Shown here in pieces: positions 1 to 11,375 of a DNA stretch of 64,000 nt (position 1 is its first letter; each line of letters starts with the position of its first letter). The stretch covers positions 6,758,001 through 6,822,000 of the forward strand of contig JAEILZ010000001.1 of NCBI GenBank assembly GCA_018873225.1. The letters are read 5' to 3'. Under the pieces are notes generated by a model. That model saw only the letters and a program-made list of their open reading frames with translations, searched no databases and was not told where the DNA came from. Source of the stretch: [Phialemoniopsis] sp. UDSM-2020 (Eukaryota > Ascomycota > Sordariomycetes > Thyridiales > Thyridiaceae). The position numbers and the translations under genes were made by a program.

Positions 1-529
1 CTGCTGATGCTGACGATGCGGCTGTTCCTTGTCAGGTACGGCAGCGCGGCCTGGGTTAATAGCATGGCGCCTCGAGCATTGAGGTTTACCTGCATGTCCC
101 ATTGCTCAGGGGTCACCTCTTCCAGAGGCTTCATGATAGCAATACCAGCGTTGTTGATCAAAATGTCAATCTTGCCATATGTCTGTCGAACTGTCTCTTC
201 TACTAGATGCTTTGGGCCCTCTTGTGTTGACAGGTCGGCCTCAACAGCAAAACATTCTGCAGCAGCGTAGCCGGGCCCTTTCTTAACAGCATCGAGTACA
301 GCCTGGGCATCATGCCTTTGCGAATCCCAGGGGTAGTTGAGGATAACACGGGCTCCCCTTCGAGGATTAGCATCCTGGCTTCAAAGAACCGGGTCTGGCA
401 CATTGGGAGGCAGTCTCAACCGTACCTGCTGGCGAGCTCGACGCATGTAGCCGCTCCGATGCCCCAGGCACTGCCGCTCACTAAAGCAACTTTTCCTCGC
501 AAGGACTGCGATTCTTGATTGTTGTCCAT
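1..529 (-). CDS. Short-chain dehydrogenase/reductase, N-terminal part (runs off window)
   Basis: NAD(P)-dependent SDR of the Rossmann type. Exons 529-426 and 357-1, joined over a 68-base intron (425-358, gtacgg...ag), read MDNNQESQSLRGKVALVSGS, then the cofactor loop SGSAWGIGAAT, GARVILNYPWD, and further on ILINNAGIAIM, the NNAG motif of classical SDRs. The 3' part with the YxxxK catalytic pair lies outside the window, so substrate and full length cannot be judged. It is divergent from the hybrid zinc-finger regulator at 1329. The first ATG is used, 9 residues before the GKVALVSGS strand, as is usual in the family. Confidence 0.85.
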
Positions 530-1328
530 TGCAGCAGGGTGAAAAGGTTCAGCGGTGAAGACTGATAAAGAAGAGCAACCGGAAGGGTTCGTAAGGCTAA
601 AAATGAGCGCGTGAATTTGAAAGTGACTCGCGTGTAAGTCTTCAGGGATCAGGTAGGCGACCCAATAGCACCCATGTTACGCGCTAGGACATGATGTACA
701 TACAGGCTCATGTGCCAGAGGCTACTTGACTGGAACCCGCTTTCGGGGTTCGGATGTGGCATGTGGCCAGCCGAAACTCCGATATTAGTGTCTCCCTCGC
801 GGCAAATTGACCACATGGACGGTCACAGGTGCAGCAGTGCCGTCGTGAACCGTCTCCCTCTGACCCTAATCCCCCAGTCAAACACATCAAGTAGAGACTG
901 CAAGTCTTTAGCAAGGCGCCAGAGAGCTAAACAATTTGCTACATTTCTCTCCTGTTGGGGGAGAATTCTTCCTCCCAAACCTGTAACGAAAAGGACCCGA
1001 ACGCTTTACCAAGACTACTTTAGGCTACACTGGCCTGCTAGAGGAAAGAGCTCTAGTGCTGGCTGGAGACGCTATGGAGTCCCCGCTCCAACTAAATGGG
1101 GCCCCGCGACCCTCGTGTTGGTGGTGCGAGTGGAGGCTGAGGCTCTGGCTTTTGCTTTCCCCGCACGCTTTTCCTTGAGCGATGATCCCCTTCCTTCACT
1201 GACTTTTTTCCTTACATCCCGTGCCTTGGCTCCGTCCTATCCGTGCCATGGCATGTCTTGAGCCTGATTCCAAGTCGAATGTTTCCTTCCTTTAATCCAG
1301 CGGCTCGATATCTTTGAAGCAAGGCAGC
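530..1328. promoter_or_regulatory. Divergent intergenic region, SDR / hybrid zinc-finger regulator
   Basis: No gene is recognised here. The stretch separates two outward-reading genes and should hold both promoters. From about 1140 to 1215 it is rich in C and T runs on the regulator's sense strand, as is common before fungal start sites. A short inverted repeat, GAACCC (733-738) and GGGTTC (746-751), is present. A 183-codon open frame at 710-1261 resembles nothing known and is treated as chance. Confidence 0.5.
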
Positions 1329-4267
1329 ATGTCCTCCATTTCAGAGACGTACAGGTCTGGAAGGCAAGCTAGGTACAGCACCATCAAAGCTAAGGGGGGA
1401 CTCGCCGTTGATGTCCAAATTGGTCCGCTGACAACACGCTCTCCCTCGCAGATATCCGTGCTCTGTCTGCCCACGGTCTTTTGACCGCAGGTGCGTGTTC
1501 ATTATCAGCCATTGGCATTCATCTGAAGCCCTGTGTTGCACAAGCGACTGACCTCAACCCAAGGGATGTTCTGGCGCGACATCTGCGCATCCATGACAAG
1601 GGCCGAGCCAATCCAAGATCCAAAAGAAAGGCCTGCATTCCTTGTTCAAGGTAAGTTTCCTTACCTCTGGTGCGACGTTGCAAACCAGTCAACAACGTCT
1701 TCCGCAGTCATTCTGGCCGAGGTTCGGGCACTTTAAAACTGACCAAGGGCTGGCTCGGTAGATCCAAGATACGATGCCATGGCGAGCGTCCTTCTTGCTC
1801 TGCATGTGCGAAAAGATCATTAAGCTGCGAATATGCGTCGGCGCAGTCGACAGTTGATCGCACAAGATCTGAATCATCGCCATCATCTCCGACATCACCA
1901 AGCCTTAACAACAACTCGTCACCCTCGACCAGCGCATTGAACCCCTATACCACGCCCACGACGGCGACGCACACATCTGTAGCACCATCGCATAGTCCGA
2001 CAACGATCGATGCCATGGCCGTTGACTGTGTCCCGCCGGGCCTGACGTCAACGTCGGCCCTGGTCAGCGAGGAGCGGATTACACAGTCCATTCACCCCGA
2101 TCTGGTGAGCCAACAATCAGAGTTTGGGGTGTCTCCGTCTTCGAATTCGGACTTTTTCAATCTCATGCAGAGCATCGACTTCGGCTCAAACCTGAACTGG
2201 ATTCTGGAACCACAGGCAGATGTTTTTACCATTTTTGATGGCGATCCAACCAACGGCGAAAACGAGCCGCTCTGGAACCAGTTCGGAGGGGCCTTCACCC
2301 CCTTTGAACCTTTCGACCAGAGATTGGCAGACGGCCCTCCCGCACTACCCTCTCGCCTCGATACTTCACAACAGGAGATGACCTCCATGTCTGGACTTCC
2401 GACCCCCAATCCGCGCGAGGACTGTGGGCCAGATGACCCATGGCCGATGGAGTGGCATGCTAGGAAGGCCCACAACCTCCGTCTCCCTTCGATCGGAGCG
2501 CCGGACAACTTCATGCACAGGCCGCACTTCGCTCCCAGTATCTACATTGGCAACACTGTTCGCAGCGAGATGCAGAGACTCATCAACCTATGTGTGCAGC
2601 GAAACCCTTGGACAGGCAACGTGGATCCCGACAACCTGAGCCTCCCCGACGTGAGCATCATGAACCACTGTATCGATCTTTATTTTACCCACTTCAGTCA
2701 GGTCATGGCCGTGATACATCGCCCAACGTTCGACCCTCGTGAGAGCATTGTTGTCACGTTATCGATGGTCGCTATTGGGGCTCTTTACTCAGACTTTGCG
2801 CAGGCCCGGGAGTTCACTTACGCACTTTCCGAGCTGGTTCGACAGATCCTTATCTTCATGGTCAGTCGTTATCCTTTCCTCCGCTTGCAAGAGCACTGGG
2901 TAACATGTAGGACACCCGTATGCAGGAGGAGTACGACCGACGATTCGTACGCACAGAATACCACTTGACTGCCCAGCTCCTACAGGGCTTTCATGGTTAT
3001 TGCAGCGGGAATCAACGGCTCTTCGAGCTCAGCGAAGCTTCTCGCGGGTCGCTTGTGACTAATGCAAGACGAATGGGCCTCTTCGCCGCCGAACGACCGC
3101 GCGAAAGGCCGTCACCCTCGTCATCCCCCCACGACCAAAAGCAGGCGTGGCTCGAATGGGTTCGCAAAGAGCGACTGAGGCGTGTCGGATGGGGCGTCTA
3201 TGTAAGTCTACCTCGCGCATCCCTCTGCACTGCCAATCCGGACTTCGTCAAGGTGTCGCTAACGACTTCCTTAGTTGTATGACGCGTCTGTTTCGTATTT
3301 GCACAACGTGCGACCCTATCTCACAATCGCCGAAGTCAACATGAACCTTCCAGCGTCTCATTTCGACTGGGAGGCGGAAACTGCGCAGTCCTGGGCGATC
3401 CTACGACCGGCGCCTTCCCCGCCTGCATTAACGAAACCGACACTTCGGCACCTCTTACGGTCCCTGCTTGATGGCAAGGAATCCGTACTGAGCCGGTTTC
3501 CCATCGCATCACACCGAGCCCTCGCGGTATCGACCTTGGTGCGCATGATCTGGACCACGAAGGAATTGCGTGGGAACCCCGCCCATGATCTGGTCGGTGA
3601 GCAGATCATGAAGGACAACAGACATGTGCTTTTGCCCGCGCTCGATGCTTTCCTTGAGTCCCCACTGGTGAATGGCGATGTAAGGACGCAAAGAGAAACG
3701 ACCGACATCGTGCGGAGACGCAGCCTGATACACATCGGGCATCTCTACGCGGCAGGGGACCTGATGAACTGGCTCTACCCCCTGCTCCGGAACAAAGACA
3801 TCGACGGCGCTCTTGAAAAACGCATGCGCCGGTGGAGGGCGGAAAGCCCGCGTCAACTGCGGGATGCCACGTACCACGCCGCCCAACTCATGGGCCTCGC
3901 GCTCCGCTTCGCCGACTATGGCCCGTACCAGACATTTGCTGTGTTCCACGCCGGCGTCATCCTCTTCTACATCGCGCGTCTGCTTGCGAGGCCGGACTCT
4001 GCGGAAGAAGTGCCAGTCCCGGCTCAGCATCTGCAGCTCGACGTGCTTAGCGCCCCGCCCGAAGACACGGCCGTGCAGATCATGCAGTGGGTTGACCACG
4101 GCCATTCGGCCGTCGTCGGTCTACAAGGGGTCCCCGACTTGTGCACGCCGCAGGGTCAGCTACAGATCTTGGAGAAGACGGCGGACATGCTCAGTCGGAT
4201 GCGCCAAGTTTGGGGGGTGGCGGACAACTTTCGCAAGGTTGTGCTGCGACTGAGGAGCATTATTTAA
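1329..4267 (+). CDS. Hybrid C2H2 + Zn2Cys6 transcription factor with fungal_trans domain
   Basis: Nuclear transcription regulator of about 850 residues. Exons: 1329-1372, 1452-1490, 1564-1650, 1762-2860, 2911-3201, 3275-4267. After splicing, residues 18-38 form a C2H2 finger (C18, C21, H34, H38; CSVCPRSFDRR then DVLARHLRIH). Residues 52-79 form a Zn2Cys6 cluster with C-x2-C-x6-C-x6-C-x2-C-x6-C spacing (ACIPCSR/SKIRC...C..C...C). A Ser/Thr-rich linker follows, then a fungal-specific transcription factor domain (LYFTHFSQVMAVIHRPTF onward). Both fingers are interrupted by introns, so they are invisible in unspliced frames. Known relatives with both finger types are the melanin regulators CMR1 and PIG1. 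The target here is unknown; position suggests control of the flanking SDR and aldehyde dehydrogenase. The first exon is the least certain part. Confidence 0.85.
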
Positions 4268-4474
4268 GTCGATCACGAGGATCACTAAGGTCCTCAGTCA
4301 ACAATGATGTGATTTAGGATATCAGATTGAAATTCTTGAACGGAGTCTCGGCCAACGGCAAGCTTATGCTCCGCGCTAGACTTGATCTAAGTCTACACAA
4401 AAATATGGGAATAATCTGAAGGAGCTCCTGCCTGGTCATGATGTGGTGTCGTCTCTGAGGGCTGATTTGTCTCA

Positions 4475-6048
4475 TCAGAAATCATAAGTAATGTTCTTGG
4501 TACGAAGCCACTCGTCCAACCCGGCACCAAATCTCCCGAATCCGCTAGCCTTAGCTCCTCCGTGCGGCATGACTGGCTCGTCCTGAATCGTCATCCTGTT
4601 AATGTGGACAGCGCCCGTCTCGATCTGTTTCGCCAAGCGGAGAGCCCGCCTGAGATCACGAGAGTAGATCGAGGCTGATAGGCCGTACTCGGTGTCATTG
4701 GCGATGCGTAGAGCCTCCTCGTCCGTGTCGACCCCAATGATAGACACCGACGGACCAAAGGATTCCTGCTTGTATATGTCCATATCCTTGGTCACGTTTG
4801 ACAGAATAGCGGGTCGCATGCCCATGTCGCCGTCGTTGGGCTTCTCCCAGTTGTTGACCAGGACAGCCCCCTTGGCCAAGGCGTTTTCCACCAAGCTTTT
4901 ATTGCGTGTCACTGCTCGACCCAGGATGAGCAGCGGTGCCTTTGCCGTTCGGGGAAACATTTGATCAACGCAAGCACTGAGAGCTTGCTCGAAGGCCACC
5001 TGCACGGACTTGTGTACCAGGATCCGCTCAGTGCTCATACAGATCTGACCAGAGTACAAGAAAGCGCCGATAGCACACTGCTGGGCCGCGAGGTTGATAT
5101 CGGCGTCGTCGCAGACTATGGCCGGCCCTTTGCCGCCGAGCTCGAGGAGTACCGGCTTTAGGTGCTCGCCTGCCATCTTGGCAATGATGCGGCCGACGGC
5201 TGTGCTTCCTGTGAAGTTGATCTTTTTGACGTGAGGGCTCGAAATGATGGCTTCGGTGACACTGGGCGCGTGGGAAGCGTGGCAGACGATATAGTTGAGA
5301 ACACCGGCCGGAAGACCGGCCTCGTGCAACACGGAGGAGACAGCCCAGAGGCACCGAGGGCTCAGTTCTGACCCTTTGAACACCACTGTATTCCCAGCCG
5401 CGATGGGCCAGATGACCGCGCGGAAGCCGAGTATGAAGGGTGCATTCCTGCATACTGTTAGCCAATCCATACACTACGAGTGATCGGTTATTCAAGCGAC
5501 GCTTGGAATAGACCCATGATTGAAAGGGACATGACGGCTTACCAGGGAGCGAGGGCCAGTACCACACCATATGGCTCCTTGATGGTCAAAGCCTGGTACT
5601 CCTCGCTCTGTGTGGCTGGCACAACGCCCTCGGGGGCATTGACTCGCCCGGCACAGTCGAGGAGATAACCTTTGACAATACCAAAGTTGAATTCAGCAAA
5701 CGACTCGTCGCACCCGATCTCTTGCAAGATGTAGCCACTAAGCTCGGCCCAGCGGCGCTCCAGAATCTCGACCGCCTTGAGGAATATGTCTCGGCGCTGC
5801 GGAGGTCTTGTCTTGGACCAAGATTCGAAGGCCCGAGCCGCCGCGTCGACAGCGCTTTGGGCGTCGGCGACGGTGGCGTTGACGTAGTGGTCGATTACTC
5901 GTCCATCTTTGGGGTTGACGACGTCCTGTAAGTCGTCTGAGAATCGATCTTGTCCATTGATGACGAGAGGCACAGTGCTGAGCTCCTCCGTGCTGTTAGT
6001 GGGCAAGACAGTCATCGTTGGGGACTGAGGGCGAGATAATATAGCCAA
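4475..6048 (-). CDS. Aldehyde dehydrogenase (ALDH superfamily, aromatic-aldehyde type)
   Basis: NAD(P)-dependent oxidation of an aldehyde to the acid. Exons 6048-5543 and 5447-4475 (intron 95 bases) give 492 residues, the usual family length. Catalytic features are present: N170 in PWNAPF, E271 in LELGGK, C305 in SGQICMS, and FTGSTAVG of the cofactor site. No targeting signal is seen, so it is probably cytosolic. The overall pattern resembles salicylaldehyde/vanillin dehydrogenases, but substrate cannot be fixed from sequence. It is tail-to-tail with the regulator at 1329 (207 bases apart) and divergent from the NmrA-like gene. With the nearby hydroxylase and VAO-type oxidase it would fit oxidation of a hydroxybenzaldehyde. 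Confidence 0.92.
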
Positions 6049-7914
6049 GTACTGGACTTCAGGTCCTTTTTTGGTAATAGCAGCAAAGCAGCGCAGACGT
6101 TATTTCAGGCGGAACCTAGCATGTTCGTAGGGAAAGAGCTAAGAACATCTCGTGGCTGGAACTGTTGGTTACTTATACCGCACTGGCCTTGGGGAAACCG
6201 ACAACAAGGAGGCCCGCATGCTGGCCCCAACCACTGCTTTCGATCTCTTTCTGGGGATAGTAAGCTCTAAGCAGCGGGGCTCTGGGGCAGCTTGATAAGC
6301 AGTCTATTCAGTGGTAGGAGATAGCATGAGAGTCTGTTCCCCGAGACACGAAGGCTGCAGGGGTAGGCTTCGTATACGAACTGTATCCACAGGAGCGTTC
6401 TACACAGGTTCTTGGCGAGCAAGGAATAGGGCTTTGACCTGGCCAATATATACATGATGACTATTGATTACACTTTGGCGATCACTGACGGAACTCCGAA
6501 CTCCGTTGGCTGCACATCAACACACTGAGCGAAGTACACTCGCCCTCTGTTCAACGATGATACAGCTTGCCATCAATCCTGGGCGGGAAGAACCCCTCTT
6601 GAATCAGTTACTCCTGTATCCGATGGAAGGAATTGCTCTCCAGAGTGGAACTGTTTGCCCCGTGAGAAAAATTGGGGAAACAGGTCGTCGGCATTGGAGG
6701 ACGGCAGACTCAAACCTAACGAGAAGGTGTCAGCAACTACGCCGTAAGCGTCGTAGATATTGGTACTACTCTGCGGCTGACAATGAGATGAAAGGTCTTG
6801 ATTTGTGATCATATCCAAGTTGGGGCGGACTTGGTGTCTCGGCAGCAGTTTCGGGAGATGTAGCAGTTCTCGGGGGTCTTTGTGGGCCATAAAACCGGAG
6901 TCGGCTTGGCCACCGGGAGATTGCCTGATGTTATCGTTGTTTTCTTCCTCTTACCTCCCGCCAGCACGGTATTTCCACCTTTTGATGTGTGCTTATCTTC
7001 CTTATTTCGAAGAAACCATGACGTTTTGTTGAGACTGATTCCAGCTCTCTGAGCCAGGTTCATAAGCCAAACCGACCTCCCAAATTCGTGTCGGAGTGGC
7101 AGTTATCATGTCACTGACAGCGGTCCCTTTCCTTAGAAAGAGGCTCCTCGAGAAGCAACTAGTCCAGAAATGGCTTGGCTCGTCATGGTCGAGCAAATGT
7201 ACGTAGACGGCTCATCCATATTTCGCTTGTTGTTACCTTTGACGATAGGTGGCTGACGATGCGTGCAACTTCAGATTGTAAAAACAAGCTCAGATGTTCT
7301 AAAACGACAGAAAAGACAATATTCACACATAGCAACTCTCAGAATTTCCTGATGTTGGCTCGTGTTGCGGTACTAGACAAGACGGCGCTCGAGGCCAGTA
7401 ATGGCGTGGTACAAAGCCCAAATGTTTCGTCCAGATCGCTCCTCACTGCGTCTGCTCATTGGCACCTGTGCAGATACATGACGGCGGGACCAGTCTCGTC
7501 GAGACGAACTATTCGCGGGCAATGAAGGTCAGGGGCGCCATTGGGAAGTCGCCTTTGGTCGATGGAGAGCCTAGGTGCCACGCACGTCAACCAACTGCGA
7601 AAAGATGTCTTGAAACTCTCAGCAAGCGGGCTTCAAGGAGGGAAAGAACTTCGACTTTCGTTGAATCGTCACTTCTTGGCTGCTTTGAATGATATTACCT
7701 CAGGCGGAGGCCCTCTGTTGCGGATAACCAGCGTACAGCACCAAATCCGGGGTAAATCCACCCCCACTGGCGTCGTGCGGAAAACATTTGCCGCCTCGCC
7801 GGACAATGACGCAGGCTCAACGTCCAAGAGGCCCTATAAGAGTGCATCACTTCTAAATGTCCAACTAGATCACAGAGTGCTACATCGATCATCAGAAGGG
7901 TTTCATTGCACATC
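6049..7914. other. 1.9 kb intergenic stretch, ALDH / NmrA-like
   Basis: Divergent spacer holding two promoters. Open frames of 60-127 codons occur on both strands (for example 6573-6890 minus and 7541-7924 plus), but none has a recognisable domain or a convincing codon pattern, and none is reported as a gene. I see no repeat of note. Confidence 0.4.
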
Positions 7915-8835
7915 ATGCGCGTAGTTGTGTTCGGCGCCTCCGGCGTGCAGGGCTCCGCCCAAGTCTCGGCCCTCGTCCGCGCGGGCCACCACCCCGTCGC
8001 CGTGAGCCGCAAGCCCGGACCTCTCATCGTCGACGGGCAATCCATCGAGACAGCCGCAGCCGACTTCTCGGACGTGCCGGCCCTCGAGCGCGCCCTCAGC
8101 GGCGCCGAGGTCGTCTTCCTCAACCTGCCGTCCACCTCGTTCCAAAAGGCCGAGCCCGTCATCGCCGCCGCCAAGGCCATCGGCGAGGCCGCCCGGCGCG
8201 CGCCCAGCGTGCGCTTCTGCGTCTTCAACACGAGCATGCCCGTGCCCGAGGAGACCAAGCACATCGAGGCGCAGGACCACCGGCGCGAGATGCGCCGCCT
8301 GCTGCGGGCGACGGGCCTGCCGGTCATCAGCATCCAGCCCGTGTGCTACCTCGACAACTTCTTCGAGGGCTGGGCGCTGCCGCCCATCGTGGAGCACAAC
8401 GTCCTGCGCTACTGCCACAAGCCCACTCTGGAAGCGTCGTGGATCTGCCACGACGACCTCGCGCTGCTCATGGTCGCGGCGCTCGACCGGCCCGACCTCG
8501 CGGGCAGGAACATCCCCGTCGGCGGGCCGGAGACGGTGCGCCTGGAGCAGGTGACGGAGAAGCTGGCGCGGGCGTGGGACAAGCCGCTCACGTGCGACAA
8601 CGAGACCGTGGACGACTTTTGCGACCGGATGGGCGAGGCCATGCGGAAGAGGGCGACGCTCGATGTCGATAGGGTGATTGATCAGATGCGGCGTGCTTAC
8701 ACGTGGTACAACGACTCACCCGAGGATCCTTTCAAGATCGACATGGGTCCTGTATTGAAAGAGTTGCCCGTTCAATTGACTTCTATTGAAGACTGGGGGC
8801 GGAGGGTCAAGCATAAACTTCCAGTCAAGGCATAG
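7915..8835 (+). CDS. NmrA-like NAD(P)-binding protein
   Basis: Intronless, 306 residues. It starts MRVVVFGASGVQGSAQ, an atypical-SDR Rossmann loop (GASGVQG), followed by DFSDVPALERAL and FLNLPSTSFQKAEPVI, the usual NmrA/isoflavone-reductase layout; the C-terminal half carries the variable substrate region. No YxxxK catalytic pair stands out, so it may be a redox-sensing or regulatory member rather than an enzyme. The ATG at 7915 is used because the frame opens only shortly before it, with a TTG. It is tail-to-tail with the FAD hydroxylase, 97 bases away. Coding GC at third positions is very high compared with the flanks. Confidence 0.85.
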   Translation: MRVVVFGASGVQGSAQVSALVRAGHHPVAVSRKPGPLIVDGQSIETAAADFSDVPALERALSGAEVVFLNLPSTSFQKAEPVIAAAKAIGEAARRAPSVRFCVFNTSMPVPEETKHIEAQDHRREMRRLLRATGLPVISIQPVCYLDNFFEGWALPPIVEHNVLRYCHKPTLEASWICHDDLALLMVAALDRPDLAGRNIPVGGPETVRLEQVTEKLARAWDKPLTCDNETVDDFCDRMGEAMRKRATLDVDRVIDQMRRAYTWYNDSPEDPFKIDMGPVLKELPVQLTSIEDWGRRVKHKLPVKA

Positions 8836-8932
8836 TAGGTTAAGTAGACATAATCACAAAAATATGCAGTTCATCTTGATGAATCTCCCTATATTCTGGC
8901 ATGCTATGTATGACATATGGCGCAAGAGTCAA

Positions 8933-10396
8933 TCAAGCAACGGCTGTGGGCTTGTAGTATTGCGTGAAGTCATGCATGACAACATTGAGTCCCTGGCAAG
9001 GTGTCAGTCGACCAGTTTCTGGTGTGTTGTACGTACTTCCATGACTTACCGACTTCATCTGTTGGGCTAGTTGCTCATTCTGCTCAGCTTCCTTGACTGC
9101 TTTGAAGAATGGCTCATTCGCAATCGCCTCCGGGCTGGGGTCCCAAAGCCTCCTAATATTCCCACTAGAGATGGGACTAATAATCTCATGAAACTTTTGC
9201 GATCGAATTTCCGAGTATTTGTCCAGTATACTCTCATCGAGGCTACCTGTTGCAATGCCATAGAGGCAATCGAATAAGTTGCCAACATCGACAAGACCGC
9301 CTGTCAAGCCCATGCCGCCGCTATGAAGGGTTAGTATCATCCTTATGTGTCCCTATTGCCACTTTAGAGAACTTACAAGGGGTTACACAGATGTGCTGCA
9401 TCGGCCGTCAATAGGAACCTTCCAACCCGAAGCTTTTCCGCACATCTCTGATGGATCTTGTACGGGCTGAAAGTCTTGACCTCGTATTCGCCAGGTTCGG
9501 GTGCCCCGGGGAGGATCGTCTTAAACTTCCAAGGAAGGCGCTCCTGCATCTGCTCCCGAGTGAGACCGCCTTCCTCTCCATATGTCACTCGGAGAAGGCC
9601 GTCTTTGGCGATCTGCGCAATCATGCTGAAGTGGTCCTTGTCCACAAGAAAGTTTGATGATGTCCAGTTGAAGTCTTTGAACTTGGGGTAGTAGACCTGT
9701 GAGCAGCGCATGCAAGCCTTAACAGATGCACAACTGTGTTGCAAGAAACGGTGTAAAGGCTTACATTTGTTGCGACAATCTGCTTGTCCCACGTGAACCC
9801 TGGGAACTCGGCCCCAAAAAGCTCGCGACGGATCTTGCTGTTGCCGCCATCGCAGCCGACTATGTAGTCGCCCTCAAACCTCTTCTCTCCATCAGGAGTC
9901 TGCACTGTGGCCCAGGCCTTGTTCTCGTCCTGTCCTATAGCCGTGACCTCGTGGTTGAGAAGCAGCTTCGCCTTGTCGCACTTTTGCAAGTGGTCGTTCA
10001 TGATGGGCAGCAGTTCGTCGAGGGGTAGAGACACCATCGTCTCTTTGCCGATTTCGTTGCTGGGCCGGATGTTGGCGATGGGCGTCCCGTCGAGAAATCG
10101 CCAGGTGACACCACTAGGTACAAATGCGTCCTTCATGATGTCCTCCATGAGCCCCGCCCGTCGGAGCTCACATATAGTCGGGTAGGCATAGAAACTGGCG
10201 CGTGGGTTTCGGTCGATCTCGTGCGACTTTTCGAGAACGGTCGACTCGATGCCTCTTTGACCCAGTAGGAGTGCGAGCAGGAGGCCGGAGGGGCCCGCCC
10301 CGACTATGAGCACCTGAACGTGTCAGCCTGGCGATGTCAATGCGCATCGCGAATAAGTCACTGGCTTACTTTCAGATCCTTTTTGATCTCGGACAT
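8933..10396 (-). CDS. FAD-dependent aromatic monooxygenase (hydroxylase)
   Basis: Flavoprotein hydroxylase of the FAD_binding_3 family, acting on phenolic rings with NAD(P)H and oxygen. Exons: 10396-10370, 10313-9765, 9696-9377, 9320-9050, 8992-8933, giving 408 residues. It shows the N-terminal dinucleotide motif VGAGPSG (residues 13-19), the middle motif VGCDGGNSKIRR and the C-terminal FAD motif ADAAHLCNPFGG, which is completed only by splicing at 9377/9320. The last intron (9049-8993, 57 bases) is in frame and stop-free, so retention would add 19 residues. Length and motifs fit salicylate or hydroxybenzoate hydroxylases; substrate not determined. It is divergent from the VAO-type oxidase and tail-to-tail with the NmrA-like gene. 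Confidence 0.9.
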
Positions 10397-11375
10397 TGTT
10401 GATATAAAATGAATCCCAAGTAGCTATCTACGTGTACGAGGTCGAGAAGTTCAGTGGTTGCAATAACGTCAAGGGCGGGATGATAACTACTTCATCGCAA
10501 ATTGTGCAGCTGTGGATGCAGCCGCACGCATTTATCACATTACTAGACACAATACTCCTTGAGGTCTCGGACCTAGAACAATGCCCAGTCAGGAGGGCAA
10601 ACATGTCATGTTGGGATGGCGGCATTTGGAGCAAATGCGGGGTTCACACCTGTTGCTCAGACGTCTACTCGTTCTGGAAGCAATCGCCGAAATAGCAGCC
10701 TCCAGTCTCAAAGCGACCTACCTATTCCATGAGACTTCTGTATCTTAAGACGACCTTACTAACGGGCTCGTGATACCAATGGTCTTCTACAGATGGCGAG
10801 CATGGCAAGGCCTGTCTTGGACAGATCATAACGCATCTTGAAGTTTGCTGGAGAGCACCAGCCCTTTTGGGCGGCATACGAATTAGGCACCATCTTGCCG
10901 AGAATGAAGGCGGCGCCGCTCGTCCCCTGCGGAATGTACATGCCGATCCACTCCGGATGGGATCTCAGGGCCTGTCACCCTTCCAAAGCATCACTCCGAG
11001 GACAGTCATTGGCTGTACATCTCTCTTGGCCTCTAAGAGCACGGATGGATTCGCGCAGCTGACATATCTCCCGCCTGGCCTGACATGGACAGGGGTTCTC
11101 CGCCTTTCGCCTCCGCATTTCCCCCTTCGCGCGCGGGCGCCAGTAACAGGTCTCGTCAAATGTGTCGGCGAGACGAGGATCTCGGCAGCACGGAGGTTTA
11201 AATACATCCCCAACCTGCTTGGTCGGGCCTCACGGAGGTTTAAATATCGTCCCCCATCGTACGGTTCGCGAAGGAGTTAACACTCGGCTGTCTCCGAGAC
11301 TTGTCATTGAACTCCTTTTGGTGCCCCGACTCCAATCCCTCTACTTCAATTGGCGTAGCGCTCATCCCCATCACC
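10397..11375. promoter_or_regulatory. Divergent promoter region, hydroxylase / VAO-type oxidase
   Basis: The 979-base spacer between two outward-reading flavoenzyme genes should carry both promoters. The half nearer the oxidase contains an exact 16-base direct repeat (separate entry). Nothing else protein-like or RNA-like is seen. Confidence 0.55.
11189..11246. repeat. 16-base direct repeat, two copies
   Basis: CACGGAGGTTTAAATA occurs exactly at 11189-11204 and 11231-11246, 42 bases start to start (four helical turns), 172 and 130 bases before the oxidase ATG. Each copy joins a CGGAGG block to an AT-rich TTTAAATA block. Spacing and place suggest paired activator sites or a duplicated core promoter; this is inference. 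Confidence 0.8.

Noticed and set aside
710..1261. 183-codon plus-strand frame before the hybrid regulator
   Set aside because: No family resemblance; lies in the C/T-rich promoter, and the supported regulator exon starts later at 1329.
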